The notes under the pieces were generated by a model. That model was given only the letters and a program-made list of their open reading frames with translations. It was not told where the DNA came from and ran no database searches. 64,000 bases of DNA from Latrodectus hesperus (Eukaryota; Arthropoda; Arachnida; Araneae; Theridiidae): the NCBI GenBank assembly GCA_037975125.1, contig CM075862.1:63764078-63828077 (forward strand), read 5' to 3'. Both the position numbers and the translations under genes were made by a program. Positions 1 to 11,199 of the stretch are shown here, piece by piece. The stretch's first letter is position 1. The number at the start of each line of letters is the position of its first letter.

Positions 1-164
1 ATAACTAAGCTTACGGATCGAACAACTTTTGGATTTATAATGCTCGTTTCTATTTCTAAGCCTTTGAATGCGACAAAAGAAATCATTTTCTGTTTTGTTA
101 GTTTCTCTTTCGACTTCATACCACATAACTCATGTTTTCATTAGTTTTTTCTGGAATTCACACA
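1..164 (+). other. 5' flank or 5' UTR of the WAP-domain gene
   Basis: This stretch lies directly before the proposed start codon at 165. It is less AT-rich than the following intron and shows no TATA box or initiator that I can fix with confidence. It is probably the 5' untranslated part of exon 1, but the transcription start could lie outside the window. Confidence 0.35.
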
Positions 165-181
165 ATGAATAATCAAAAAAG
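165..181 (+). CDS. Exon 1 (start exon) of secreted WAP-domain repeat protein
   Basis: A 17-nt coding exon gives MNNQK plus two bases of the next codon, followed by a near-perfect splice donor (AAG|GTAAGT) at 182. The ATG has A at position -3. I join it to the exon at 11078 because that exon begins with exactly one base of a split codon (AG|A, Arg6). The joined N-terminus, MNNQKRN followed by VVILLCIFQLWTIFG, is a textbook short basic n-region plus hydrophobic h-region. The phase match and the resulting signal peptide are the only support, so the join over a 10.9-kb intron is inference. The alternative is a start at an in-frame ATG at 11040, which would give a longer and less typical N-terminus (MHLSRFYFTLFYRN...). 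Confidence 0.55.
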
Positions 182-1032
182 GTAAGTGTTTTAATATTTT
201 TATAATTCTGGACGAACAAATCACAGTTAATGAAAAAGAAAATACATTTCCTATAGTGTGTAATTCAAGGCACAGACCAGAGAAAATTGCTGGTATAATA
301 TGATTAAAAAATATAAATTATTTATGAACACACTATTGTCTATTATACAAATAAAAATATTTTTTCCTGTATAAATCATGAGTAATCCTACAAATCATAA
401 AATAAATTATAGAAATTGTGCATTGAAAGTTTTGTCATTTATATATTTTAATTTTTTACTAGGAATGCACATGAAATAAAATATGCTGACTTGTAAGGTT
501 TTGTTATATTAAATAAAACATTGTTTTATATGATTATGGAATAGTTTTTAGAAAATTGCTAAAATCAAAACGATATAGTTTTTATTTGCTTCATTTAATT
601 TCGTATTTTTTATTGCTTGGTTTAAATTTGAAATCAGAAAAAAACTATTTAAGTGTCTTAAACATAGGTCTTTTATTTTTTCTTTTGCAGATTTTTCATA
701 GTGTATAATTTGTTTTATTTTTTAATGTCTTTGAATATTTTCTAGTTATGCATGAATTGATTGAAGTAAATAATATCTTCAAGTTTCAAGTTTAAATATC
801 AATATTGACAATATATATTAATATTGAGGATGTTTTTTATTCTTAAGGAACATACATAAGGATTTTCTTAACATTTTAAATTCCCTATAGTTTATTAACT
901 ACTTTAGTTTTCAGCACACTAAAGCCTATTCTATCAAACCCTACCATTTGAAACTGATTCTGAATCATAAAAAAATTCTCGAAGTGAAACTCAAAAGATA
1001 GAATGTTTTGTGTGTAGGTATTCTCCTTTAGA

Positions 1033-1058
1033 ATAGAGAGAGAGAGAGAGAGAGAGAG
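1033..1058 (+). repeat. (AG)n microsatellite
   Basis: About 13 uninterrupted AG units lie in intron 1. Confidence 0.95.
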
Positions 1059-1727
1059 TATCATCTGAAGAGAGATTTAAAGAGATATATGTAACTATTA
1101 TTCATAAAAGATTTACATACAAGCAAACACATATAACTATTCTTTTAATCAATCGAAAATGGTAAAAAGTCATTTCTTATATGATTTATAGATTATGTAG
1201 ATGCTGTCGAAGGGATTTTTTTAATATGTTTCAGATTTAATAACATATATAAATAAATAAGCTTATTTAAAAACGACATTTGAGCTAATACTGTAAAATC
1301 TCAATTATTTATTGAAACACATAAAAAATATGATTAGAGGAAAACCCACTAAAGAATATAATTTTAAAGTTTTTTAAAGCAGTTTTCAGATTTAATTTCT
1401 ATCTGTAAAATATATAATTTTAGAAAAGAAAATCTTCTCAAAAAGAAAGATCTCATAAAATGGCTGGATGGACGAAGCTCCATGTGAAACTCCTTCTTCA
1501 GTTAGGTGAAATTCGTAATTTTATAACAAAAATTCGCTTCTAGATTGTTGTAAATGATTAGAACTTTTTCTTTAGATAAGGAATGCTCAGTTGCAGGTCT
1601 TTTTCATAATATCACACTCTTTTTTTTCATTAGAAAATAGATAAAAATATTAGCCCAAATTTGCCCGCTTTTGTGGTCCATATAGCTTTCAGTGGTAAAG
1701 GCTATATTTTTCGGGAAAAAATTGCAA

Positions 1728-1730
<3 letters not shown>

Positions 1731-1760
<30 letters not shown>
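1731..1760 (+). repeat. Poly(A) run of 30
   Basis: A homopolymer of 30 A is followed by CACACA. It may be a retroposon tail, but I recognise no body upstream of it. Confidence 0.9.
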
Positions 1761-1761
<1 letters not shown>

Positions 1762-3236
1762 ACACAATATAAGCCAATTTTTAAACGATATATATTTTTT
1801 TATTGTTTTCTCAGCTTTGTTCAAAATAGTATGAAATGAGATTTCTTATATCGATGAATAAACATTTAAGCAAATATGATCATGAAAATTTTCGTTCAAT
1901 CTCCATTTCTTAGAGCGAGTTTATCCAATATTTAGTATTTAACATTTTTAATTTTAATGCTTATAAGTATTTTTGATTTTAATACATTTTTAATTTGTAA
2001 TTTATGTAATAGAATGTACTGAATTTGTTAATTATTCTAACCGTGAAATATAGGGAATATATATTAAAAAGTATTGCATTTTAATACTTAAAAATATTTT
2101 TCCAATGAATTTAAGATACGACGTAATTTAGAATTCTTAATGTCTTTTATACTAATCAACATATATTTCTTTGCATTATTTCACAAATTCTTATTTTCAG
2201 AATGTTAAAAAATAAGATTTGTAAGCTGGGTTTTTTCTGATACCTAGTGCGAGAATTTGAATTCTATGTAAATTACATTTTAAATTTCCTTTCGATTTCA
2301 TATCCTCTTGTATTTGTTAAGTCACGTTGTTCGTTAAGTTCGATTTCTGAATATTAATTTATTTACAAATGTCTACTGTTTGAATATACTACATTTTTAT
2401 ATGCAAATTTCTGCATAATATATTTAAACATTATAATAGATGCATTCTCAATTCATGCAATCTATTCTCAAATTTTCACTTTTCATTCCTAAGAGTAAAA
2501 AGCAATATTTGGAAAATATTTGACAATAGGATATTTTTTATGTCTTGAACATTCTAAATAAAAAATATTATTGTTTAATTGATTTATTAGCATCCGGGTC
2601 TTAGTGAATAAATCAAGGTATTCAGAGATTTTCTTCGAATTACTGGTTTTTGTTTAAGCAATACTTCTCTTCATAACTCAATACTTTATTTGTTTAGTAT
2701 ATGCATTTTTGTGTTATATCAAGTGCTTATGAAACATAATTTCGCCCATATACTATGTTAACATTGTCAGAGGTTTTATATTGCTCTTAAAACGATTTTT
2801 AATGATAAAATGTTAGTTATAATGATGAAAAAAGAAGTTATTTTCAAATTTGTAAATTCTTTTTGTCAATATGCTTTTATTTGTGACATTTTTTAATCCG
2901 ATTTTTAAATATGAATAAATAATTGAGTAAGGAATTCAAAATGTAATAATCATAGCGTTAAAAAAATCCAAAGAAAAATAATAAATTTAATGTTTTTAAT
3001 ATAATTAATTATAACAGTAAAGTAAGAATTTGTTCATTAATAAAAGAAAACTGGCTATGAAATGTGTGACATTTATTTCTCTAAATGTGTTAATTTTCTG
3101 TAAATATTATAAGAACTTACAATAACTCCATGTTGTTATTTGTGTCGTCTATGTAAAGGAATAATAGAATAATCAATATTTTATGAAAGGATTAGCACAC
3201 ACAGTGGTTAAAAATAGCATTGTTGTTTGAAAAAGC

Positions 3237-3483
3237 GGAACACATGTATATAATTCAGGATGCTAAATTCCGAGTTGGGGATTTTTTTGGCGGATTTTCT
3301 TATGTAGCTGGAAACCTGATTTTTATTACGTTATAGAGACCTATAAAAATTATGCAGAAAATTCTCTTTTGATAACCCTAATATTTACGTCATCGCGCAC
3401 ACCACAATACGTCATCTTGGTAACATTCCTCATCCCCAAAAAAATTCAGAATTTTGCATCCTGGATTATACGGCATCTGTGCC
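3237..3483. mobile_element. MITE copy 1 (non-autonomous DNA transposon)
   Basis: This 247-bp element has imperfect terminal inverted repeats; the ends read GGAACACATG... and ...CATCTGTGCC. It is flanked by an approximate duplication GAAAAAGC / GAAAAGC. It is homologous over its whole length to the element at 53293-53548, sharing GGCGGATTTT, ATTACGT, GCAGAAAATTCT and TACGTCATCTTGG. It has no coding capacity. The 8-9 bp flanking duplication suggests the hAT or Mutator superfamily rather than Tc1/mariner, but the superfamily is not proven. Confidence 0.7.
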
Positions 3484-4522
3484 GAAAAGCATCTATAGCT
3501 GAAACTAATGAATGGAATAAAGATAAAGTGACATTTCATACTGTAATTGTGTAGTGAATAAAGAAATAAATTCAACAAATTAAAAATATTCAACGCAAAA
3601 AAAAAAATGCTTGTAATGCATAAAGTAATATTGCAAGCAATAGTGCAAAGGAACACTCTTAGTTAAGAATTTAGCAAGGTTGGGGCATAAACTGGACTAA
3701 TCACTACAATTGACTTCTCAAAATTTTATTCATAACAATACATTTGTTCAATGATTATTGTATGATTTTAAAGTCACAAACAGTAACATTTTTTATTTCT
3801 ATATCTTGATTTATATTCTTTGTGCATCATTTCTTTGCGAATGGAAGAAATTATCTTTGCATCCTCCGAAACACATAAAGTATTTCCGATGTACTGATTT
3901 CTTTTGAGTACTAGTTACTTGACATTGCGTCACACACATTCTAACAACGAAGGCTGTTGTAGGGCATTGACATATCCTCACTTTCCTGGAGGAAGATTTA
4001 TGAATAATGAATCATATTCAGGTGCCTCCAGTTAGAAACATCTGAAAAGCAAGCGTTTATTCCTAATAATTTAATACGACAGACGTTCCAGGGAATAAGC
4101 AGAAATATAACAACCATCACACATTGTTCAACACCCTTTGATAGTACAGGTATCTCGTCGTTGAAGTGTGGTCTTACTCTTTAGTTACAGTTAGCTTTTA
4201 TTTACAACATATTCCCCACTGCGTGATGAATAGTCTAACATTTAAAAGTTCTTGCATGGCATTTGAACAACTGTCATTTTCTGTTTTTCAAAAGAACTTT
4301 CTGTGTATATTGAGCTGTATTTCAATATCAAAGGGAGAGTCCCCCCAATAAAAAAATCAACTACCCATTATTGAGTACATACCCTAAAAACATGCAATGC
4401 ATAAAACAAAACACAAAATCAAATTTTCGTTGTTCAACATTGGATGTTTTCAAGTGTATACTTTTCAGGCCAATGCCTAATCATTTTACCAGGCCTAAAT
4501 TCTACTTGATGGGAACAATAAA

Positions 4523-4822
4523 ATCCCTGGCTCCTTACCACGAGCTGTAGGTGTCGCTTGTGTCCGGGTGACCACTGGACATGATTATCTACAAAGGCAT
4601 CTGCATCGAATAGGTGTAATGGACTCTGCTCGTTGTCCATTGTGCAATCATGATGATATGGATGCTGCTCACCTCAAGAACTGTTTTGAAGTTTTAAAGT
4701 TTATGACTGACAACTCTTTTGAGGCTACTAAAGGACTTTATTCTTGTTTTTATACTTGTTCATCTTTTTATTGGACTGCTCGTCGATTAATGGCAGATAT
4801 GCCGAGGACGGCCGTAGGATAA
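4523..4822 (+). pseudogene. C-terminal end of a non-LTR retrotransposon ORF2
   Basis: An open frame of 99 codons encodes the zinc-finger-like tail after the RNase H region of a LINE-type reverse transcriptase. It shows TTGHDYLQRHLHRIG, then CPLCN and, 12 residues on, HLKNC, giving the C-x2-C...H-x4-C pattern common at this position. It closes with WTARRLMADMPRTAVG and a stop. About 20 residues between the zinc motif and the closing motif look inserted or degraded. Nothing upstream encodes the polymerase, so this is a 5'-truncated dead copy in intron 1. Placement among retrotransposons follows the known arrangement of this tail; the clade is not assigned. Confidence 0.75.
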
Positions 4823-5000
4823 AAAATTTTTTACCAGGCCTTGGTTGAGCCCTTCTTCCTAGATATTTCATTTCGTGTAGATAATAGCTTCGCAGATGGG
4901 GAATGTTATGAGGCATTTGAATATTTTTTTTACTGGAAGAATTTTTTCAAAAACAATTATTTATATCACATATCTAAAAAGAAACTTTAAAACACAAAAC

Positions 5001-5087
5001 ATCCACCTTAAGAAATACAAAAAGCAGAAACATTTTATCTTTTAGAAATACAAAAAGCAGATGTTTTTTGTCTTTCTTAAGGTGGAT
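5001..5087. repeat. Inverted repeat with direct repeats in the loop
   Basis: The arms 5001-5023 and 5065-5087 are complementary at 22 of 23 positions (core CCACCTTAAGAAA). The loop contains a second copy of AGAAATACAAAAAGCAGA, whose first copy overlaps the left arm (5011-5028 and 5043-5060). It may be a collapsed MITE or a foldback remnant. I see no gene link. Confidence 0.8.
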
Positions 5088-6370
5088 TTCAATTCTTTTC
5101 TATTTTCCAAGTTGCTGTTATTGAACCTGGAACCTTATACGCTTCAGACCGCTGTTTCATCTCTACATTATGATAAATGCTGTTACTAACTGTTTTATTA
5201 GATGCTGGCAATTCTCTACTACTGCTGGCAATTCTCAACAGTTCATTTGGTTAAACGATTTGGTTTATGATTTTTCTTACAGAAATCAAGTTTGTAACTG
5301 TATGACCGAATCCTTTGATAATTTCTTAGAAATGTGGTAACCATCTTTTAGCAAAATATTAACTATTACCTTTCCTTTACCGATATTTGAAAGGAAAATA
5401 CTCTGTATTGAGCAAAGAATCCTTCTGGCAGTGCTCTATTTTACATTAAAATTGTTAAGCCAAAATATGCTATAGCATACCAAAACATAGAAAAGATGGT
5501 ATAGTTGTCAATTTTATCGAATTTTTGAACATTTATCAATACCTTTCCCCTAATAATAGTAAAAATGAAAAATTACTAATATTTTCAGAAAAAATATGAG
5601 CTTGTATTGTAATCATATGATTACTCTTAGAGAATATAATGTCATTCAACTGGTCATCGTGAGCTATTTAACATCCTTCAGAAAAATATGAGACTTACTT
5701 CCTCAAAATATTTTCCAAAACCAATAAGTTTCCATTTCTATTTAAGTCAGAAACATTATCTTGAAAACCAGTTGCTATTTATAAACTTTTAAACTTAATT
5801 CTTGCAGCTAGCTGATCTTTTAACAAAGAAAAATGACACAATGGCACGTATTTTTCGACAGTAATTTGACATAAGGTTTATTAAGCTATTGAGCTAGCAT
5901 TGTATTGTTAAGTTACTATTTGTTGAGTTACTATTGTTAAATAATGATTTCGCTTATCCTAACTTTTATCAATATAGTCTCACTAAATTCTTTTCAATCA
6001 GATCACTTGATATTACAACAAGCATCAGATCTTTATGTATATTATAAAGTGTTTTAAATTTTCTCCAAGGCATTGCAGCAATGTACTTTTTAGTGTAGAT
6101 AAATATTTCTGGTGATAAGTTAGCCATGATCTCTCTCTCTCTTCGAGATCTTGACTAACTTACCATATAATTATTTATCTTGACTTTGCACCAATGAAGA
6201 GGTCTTGATTTAGCCCCAATCAAGAGTCTATCAAAAAACTCCTGAATAAGCATAATAATGCTCATTCTAAAAATAAGAGAAATACTCTAATTTTCAAAAA
6301 GAATTAGTGATTCTAACTGTTTTGAATAAATTAGAAAAAAATCACATAATCTACCTAAATAGCCCAAATT

Positions 6371-6939
6371 TCTGCTTCTTCTTCTTCTTAAGGTTGGGTT
6401 TGTATGTCATTGGCACCTCTGCTTTAATCAGCATTTTGTACCATTAACTCCAAACCCAATGTTTCCTAGTTCCAGTTACTCGAGTCACCCACTTTATTAA
6501 TAAAGTCCGATAACCCTTTAATGGAGTCTAGGTGTAACTCTCTAGTATGGATAATGCCTAAAGAAGTTAATCTAGGGAGGGCAAGAGCCTCGCATTCGTA
6601 AATGATATGCTTGGCCGTTTCCTCTTGTGTATAACATTTCCTGCAGATAGGGTCTTGCTGAAACAGTCCCATTTTATGGAGGTGTTTTCTGAAATAGTAG
6701 TGCCCAGTTATGAAGCCTACGATTAAACGTATCTTCTGCCTAGAGCATCTTAGAATTTCAGAGGCAATCCTCACTGATGATCCACAGATGATTCTGGTCA
6801 GAGAGTCATTCATGCTAGCGATTGCTTCCTGACTTTCACCAGAAGAATATGGTTTGGAGGTCACTTCTATCTCCTGTGAAGGATTCATTGCTGCTCCTTC
6901 ACTAGATTGCCTCTGAGCTTCCCTTGTCTTTTTCAGCAA
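6371..6939 (-). pseudogene. 3' end of a non-LTR retrotransposon (ORF2 tail, 3' UTR and (GAA)n tail)
   Basis: On the minus strand an open frame of about 157 codons (6466-6939) ends in the RNase H-distal zinc motif of LINE elements. It has IVGFITGHYYFRKHLHKMG, then CRKC-x12-H-x4-C within QDPICRKCYTQEETAKHIIYEC. A stop after GDSSNWN is followed by about 90 bp of 3' UTR ending in a (GAA)n-type simple repeat at about 6371-6385, a usual LINE terminus. The frame closes upstream at 6943-6945, so the polymerase is missing. This is a 5'-truncated or rearranged copy from a different lineage than the one at 4523. Confidence 0.75.
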
Positions 6940-7300
6940 GGTCTACTTCAGAGGCTTCACCTGCAAATGCAGAAAGGTTTGTTATTTCTTGTGTCTTTTC
7001 AGCCACAAGATAACAATTAATAAGCTCAGGTAATATGACAGTCCACCCAGCATTGCCTGAGTTACTGGGCAAGGCAAATTACTCAAGAAGTTCGCCAGGC
7101 AACTAGAGGCTCCATTAAGACACCATTACCGCGGTGCCAAATAACCCTAGGCACGGGTCGCATTACACCAGGGTTTACGGGAGCTGGTTCACGGCTTCTG
7201 ATTCTATATTCAAGGCTATCCTGTCATTTCTATAGGACGTTCGTCTATCCACCACCTGCCGACGCGCCTGGTAACTGCTCAAGCCCCAGGAAATTTCTGC
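6940..7300. other. GC-richer block next to the non-LTR remnant, probably repeat-derived
   Basis: The stretch 7040-7290 is clearly richer in G and C than its surroundings (CCGCGGTGCC, GCCGACGCGCCTGG). It has no long open frame. It abuts the 5' side of the minus-strand LINE tail and may be untranslated sequence of that or another retroelement. I do not recognise it further. Confidence 0.35.
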
Positions 7301-8313
7301 TTAGATTGTAAATAATATAAACTCCAACTCATCTATGGTAGACATTTAATACATTATTCATGAAAAGCATAAGTATAAATAAAGGATAGAAATTAATTTT
7401 GCTGTAAAACTATTCTCGATATTTTCTCAGATTGCCTCCAAAATTTGGTTTCATTTCGTTCAATAGTTTTAATTGCAGGGCAAACTGTTTCATACCTAAA
7501 ATATTTTTAAAACAGAAAAAATTAATTATTCTTCTGATTTTAGATGCATCAAAATTTGTATATTTTGCCAAATAGGTTGTAAGTGAAACTGAATTTAAAT
7601 AAATTTTTTGCTGCTAAATTAAAAAGTTACTAATCCGAATAATGAAAAAATTAATTTAATGTTAATTTTAAAAAGAATTTTAAAAATGTTTTCCTTTTTT
7701 ACTTTTTTTAAAAGTTTGAAAATTTTTTGATTTGTATCTTAGATTTATTTTTACCATATTTGTTGACTAATAAATAGTTAATTTTTAATATTCTCCATTG
7801 GGTTAAATATTCAATATTTCAAGTTTCTATATAAATTTAGCTTTGATATAAATTTTACAAGTAATAAATCTCAAACTTTTGTAAACATCTATTGAAGAAT
7901 GCATATTTGGCCCAAAACTCTGAAGTGCAATTTCAAGCAGATAACTTGTCCTTCGTTTTTTTATTCACTTATGTAAAATCTATTGCTTTATATAGCCAAA
8001 TTATGATTAAAACCTACTCTTACGTAAAGGAATATTATCATTATAGAACTATAGACTGGTTATTTTATTTGTCAACGAGTATTTTGTAGTGGATATTTTT
8101 GTATATTACGGATAGTGATTCGGATTAAGCAATTATGTTTTTTATAATTTTTATTTTATTTTCTTAAAATAAATGGCCCCACAGGAAAAATTTCGAATAA
8201 ATTTTAAGATTACCTCTAAATCACAGACTATTTAATCTTTCCAATTTGAATAAAGTCGCAAATTTTAATTTATTAAAGTGATAATTCATTGTAGATCACT
8301 GATTAGCTTACTA

Positions 8314-9174
8314 TACTGCTGGCCACCCAAATTGCAACACCGAGGAAGACCAGAGATATCACAACAAAATTCATTTTGTAGATAACATGATGATCAAGTA
8401 TCATATGATTAAATTTATAGGCTTCTATGAAGTGTGGTTTCTGCCAAAATTAGTTGCTAGAGTGGCCGTCATTGTTGGAGATCACATCTGTGGTTCTGCG
8501 TCAAGGGTAGACGAAGCAATGGACGTTTTGCGGACAGACCACTCTGCTACAAACGGCGTCGAATGGTACGCGCAGACACTGGATGATGCGTTACAGACTG
8601 AATATGCTGTGCTATGCTTCGTGATGTGGCTGTGCGATCCGTCACTGCCATGCGCACAAATCCGCATTACAGTTGTTTGGTTTCGTCCAACATGACTACC
8701 GATTTCCCTGAAAGATAATCCACATTCTCGGTAGGCCACTATCATTCCTTTGTCGTACTCGGTTTGGTTTGGTTTGTCGCTCAACGGTCATTTTTTGCAC
8801 ACGAGGGCTAATTAGACCGGGACTTACGGCTTAAAGTGGATTCCGAACCACTACAAACATCCATGCCCAAGGTGGGATTCGGACCCACGAACTGTTGAAC
8901 CGAAGGCAAGAGCGCTAACCATTCGGCTGCCAGCTCGGCGTTTTGTCGTACTCAGATACTTAATCAAAAGATGATTGCTGTTTTCTACGAGGCCTAATTA
9001 ATCGTTAAAAAACAATTGCCGAACCTTTTTTCAGATTTTCAGACATATATCGTTAAAATCACCAAGCCTTAGAAAGCGCTTTGAAGTGTTGCCACAGGAG
9101 AGCGTGATGTGCATCTGCTCTGAAATTCTAATCATTTGCATATCTCACCCCCTCTAATGCATGTTGTAAATTTC
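8314..9174 (-). mobile_element. Tc1-like transposon remnant, internally deleted and SINE-interrupted
   Basis: The left end matches the inverted repeat of the copies at 34298 and 43283 (CTGCTGGCCACCCAAATTGC after TA). About 0.7 kb of internal transposase is missing at a junction near 8495, where sequence from the end of the gene joins sequence from near its beginning. The minus strand still encodes the N-terminal helix-turn-helix (SFREIGSHVGRNQTTVMRIC). A SINE splits the element at 8761. The right end stops near 9174, before the terminal inverted repeat. It is non-functional. Confidence 0.85.
8761..8941 (-). mobile_element. tRNA-derived SINE, family A, with 12-bp target duplication
   Basis: The 181-bp insert is flanked on both sides by TTTGTCGTACTC (8749-8760 and 8942-8953). 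Read on the minus strand it starts with a tRNA-like head: an A-box-like TGGCAGCCGAATGG and a B-box-like GGTCCGAATCCC, which together form a Pol III internal promoter. It ends in an (AAACC)n-like tail. It inserted into an existing Tc1 copy, so it is the younger of the two. A diverged relative is at 58115. Confidence 0.85.
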
Positions 9175-11077
9175 ACGTATGTATGTATCTTAACTGCAGT
9201 TTCAAAATTATGAACTGGAAAGAAAAATTACTATAACGAGGGTTTCAAATCCAAAAAGTAGCTTATTTTAAATAAGCAAAACAAATAAATAATCACGTCT
9301 CGTATAGTCCACCGGAAATAGTGGAACACACAAAATGAAGAACAATATTCCCAAATTGCTTTCCTTAGTACATTATTTTTCATGCTAGCACATCAAAATT
9401 TCTGAATCCAATACATGGAGGGTATTTATATGTTTTGCAATAAGTTTTGAGAATTATGTGAAAATGAACAAGTTTTTTTCTAATATGAGAAGTGTGAGAA
9501 CTTTCCTGTGGAATACCAGTTTTACCTTGATTTCCAAGACATCAGTACTGTTTGTACGATGAATTGTTTCCATTAATTCTGCACAATTCTATTCAGGCCG
9601 ATCTATGTCCTAGGTGGGCGTTTTGTATGAGTTTTTATTTTCATATATACGTATATAATTCCAAAGATACAATAATCCATGTTCTTCATATTGTAAGCAG
9701 CTCTGAATGTGAGTAAATAACATAAATTGTACTCTAATTTCCTGTTGCTTCTAGAAATACAATGAAAAACAAAAGCCAGCAAACTTCCATGAAGGAAATT
9801 TGCTGGCGTTGTCATGATGAAACTGCACATTTTGTGAAATAATAAAGAAAATTTTCAGACCATCTTTCTTAAGGACGGGTGTCATAGCATTATTTTGATA
9901 GTTTATATGACAAATTTTATCATTTTTTTGTTCTAATGAAAGAAATATTAGCAAAAATATGAATCTCCCTTTGCATTCAAATTAATCTATTAAACCAAAT
10001 TTTTCTCATTTTCAGACATACATTTCAACATAAAATCGATAGTTTTTTTATTGTAATATTTTCTGCTTCACTAGTTTCACAATATTTTTTTAATTGCCTT
10101 TTGATGAATCCTTTGGATGAAGATTTTGTTTTTCTATCAACAATATGTTTAATTTTGAGACAACAAACTGATATTTCTTTGTTTCTATTAAATTCACAAT
10201 TAAAAATTATTATTATTTTTATTTATAAACTAAAAAAATAATTAAAATTAATTAAAAAAATTAATTAATTTTTTTTACTTATAAATTAAAAATTATTGGC
10301 TGACGTAGAAGTATTCAATAAATTTGAGTCTTTTTATATATTTTTTTGAAACGGTCACCTGAATTTGCGAAATGCTGCATCACAAATTTATGGGAGCCTA
10401 AAGGGTTAATGTCGATAAAATGTATTGTTTTGGTGCGTGTTCGCATTTAAAGGTATGTAAATGGTCAATATACCATTTTAAAGCCATCATAATAGTCTTA
10501 ATGTGAAGAAACATAACAACCAAAAAAAAACTAACTACATATAGATAGAATTTTTTTTAAAATAAGTTCTGAATATACTACAACGAATTCAGTTCACACT
10601 TTTTAAACTCCCCTCACAACAAAAATTCATAAAACATTTAGAAATATTTTAGAATAGTGATCTTCGTTTCGAAATCTATAATGAATCTAGTTCTTGATTT
10701 TATTAAATAAAACTATGTTCCAGACATGATATTTTATTTACTAATATACAAAATTGGGGGAGAATTTTTGAAGATACAAAATGAAATTTCTTAACGTTTT
10801 GATTTCTTCCTAGTTAACGAAATAGGGATTAAGACTTGGTTTATGTGCTTAACAGTAGAAGATACTGTTACTTACGTCTCCAGTTTAATGATTTTTAGAT
10901 ACAAAAAAGGAAAAACATTTAATAGTTATTTATACATATATCTACACATATTCACAAATATTAATGTGTATACACATTAATATACATACAGAAACAATGA
11001 TATCGAGTTTTAGAATTTTAAACTGCGGGAATTTTATTAATGCATCTCAGTAGATTTTATTTCACTTTATTTTATAG

Positions 11078-11199
11078 AAACGTAGTCATCTTGCTTTGCA
11101 TCTTTCAATTATGGACGATATTTGGAGAAGGAAAATTCCTACATAATAACAATTCTTCAAGGTACAAGAGGTCTCTTAGCATTTATTCTGAAGATAAAC
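11078..11199 (+). CDS. Exon 2 (signal peptide and propeptide) of secreted WAP-domain repeat protein
   Basis: The exon lies between acceptor TTTATAG and donor C|GTAAGC (11200). It begins with the last base of a codon and ends with the first base of one, matching exon 1 (AG|A) and exon 3 (C|GA, Arg). It encodes residues 6-47: a hydrophobic core VVILLCIFQLWTIFG (residues 8-22), a likely signal-peptidase site near Gly22-Gly24, a short hydrophilic stretch, and RYKR at residues 34-37 followed by Ser. RxKR is the furin-type consensus, so a short propeptide is plausible. The double phase agreement and the location directly before a secreted domain type make the exon credible despite its small size. 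An in-frame ATG at 11040 could serve as an alternative start. Confidence 0.75.

Larger units (their letters stand above)
182..11077 (+). other. Intron 1 of the WAP-domain gene
   Basis: The intron runs from donor GTAAGT at 182 to acceptor TTTATAG ending at 11077, with a T-rich tract before the acceptor. It is very AT-rich. It holds a MITE (3237), two non-LTR remnants (4523, 6371), a hairpin (5001) and a Tc1-like remnant with a SINE (8314). In 182-3228, 3491-4522, 5088-6370, 7301-8313 and 9175-11077 I see only AT-rich sequence and spurious short ORFs. Confidence 0.5.

Noticed and set aside
1459..1507. ATGGCTGGATGGACGAAGCT... followed by a GTGAA donor-like site
   Set aside because: A 16-codon open start with a weak donor; nothing downstream joins in phase that I could identify, and such patterns occur by chance.
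8387..8695. 102-codon + strand ORF
   Set aside because: It is antisense to the Tc1 transposase remnant and spans its internal deletion junction. Similar shadows are at 35149-35409 and 44014-44196.
11040..11077. In-frame ATG at 11040 as the start of the WAP gene
   Set aside because: It has T at position -3 and gives an unusual 13-residue Phe/Tyr-rich n-region. The 165-181 exon gives a better start and uses a good acceptor at 11077. Kept only as an alternative.
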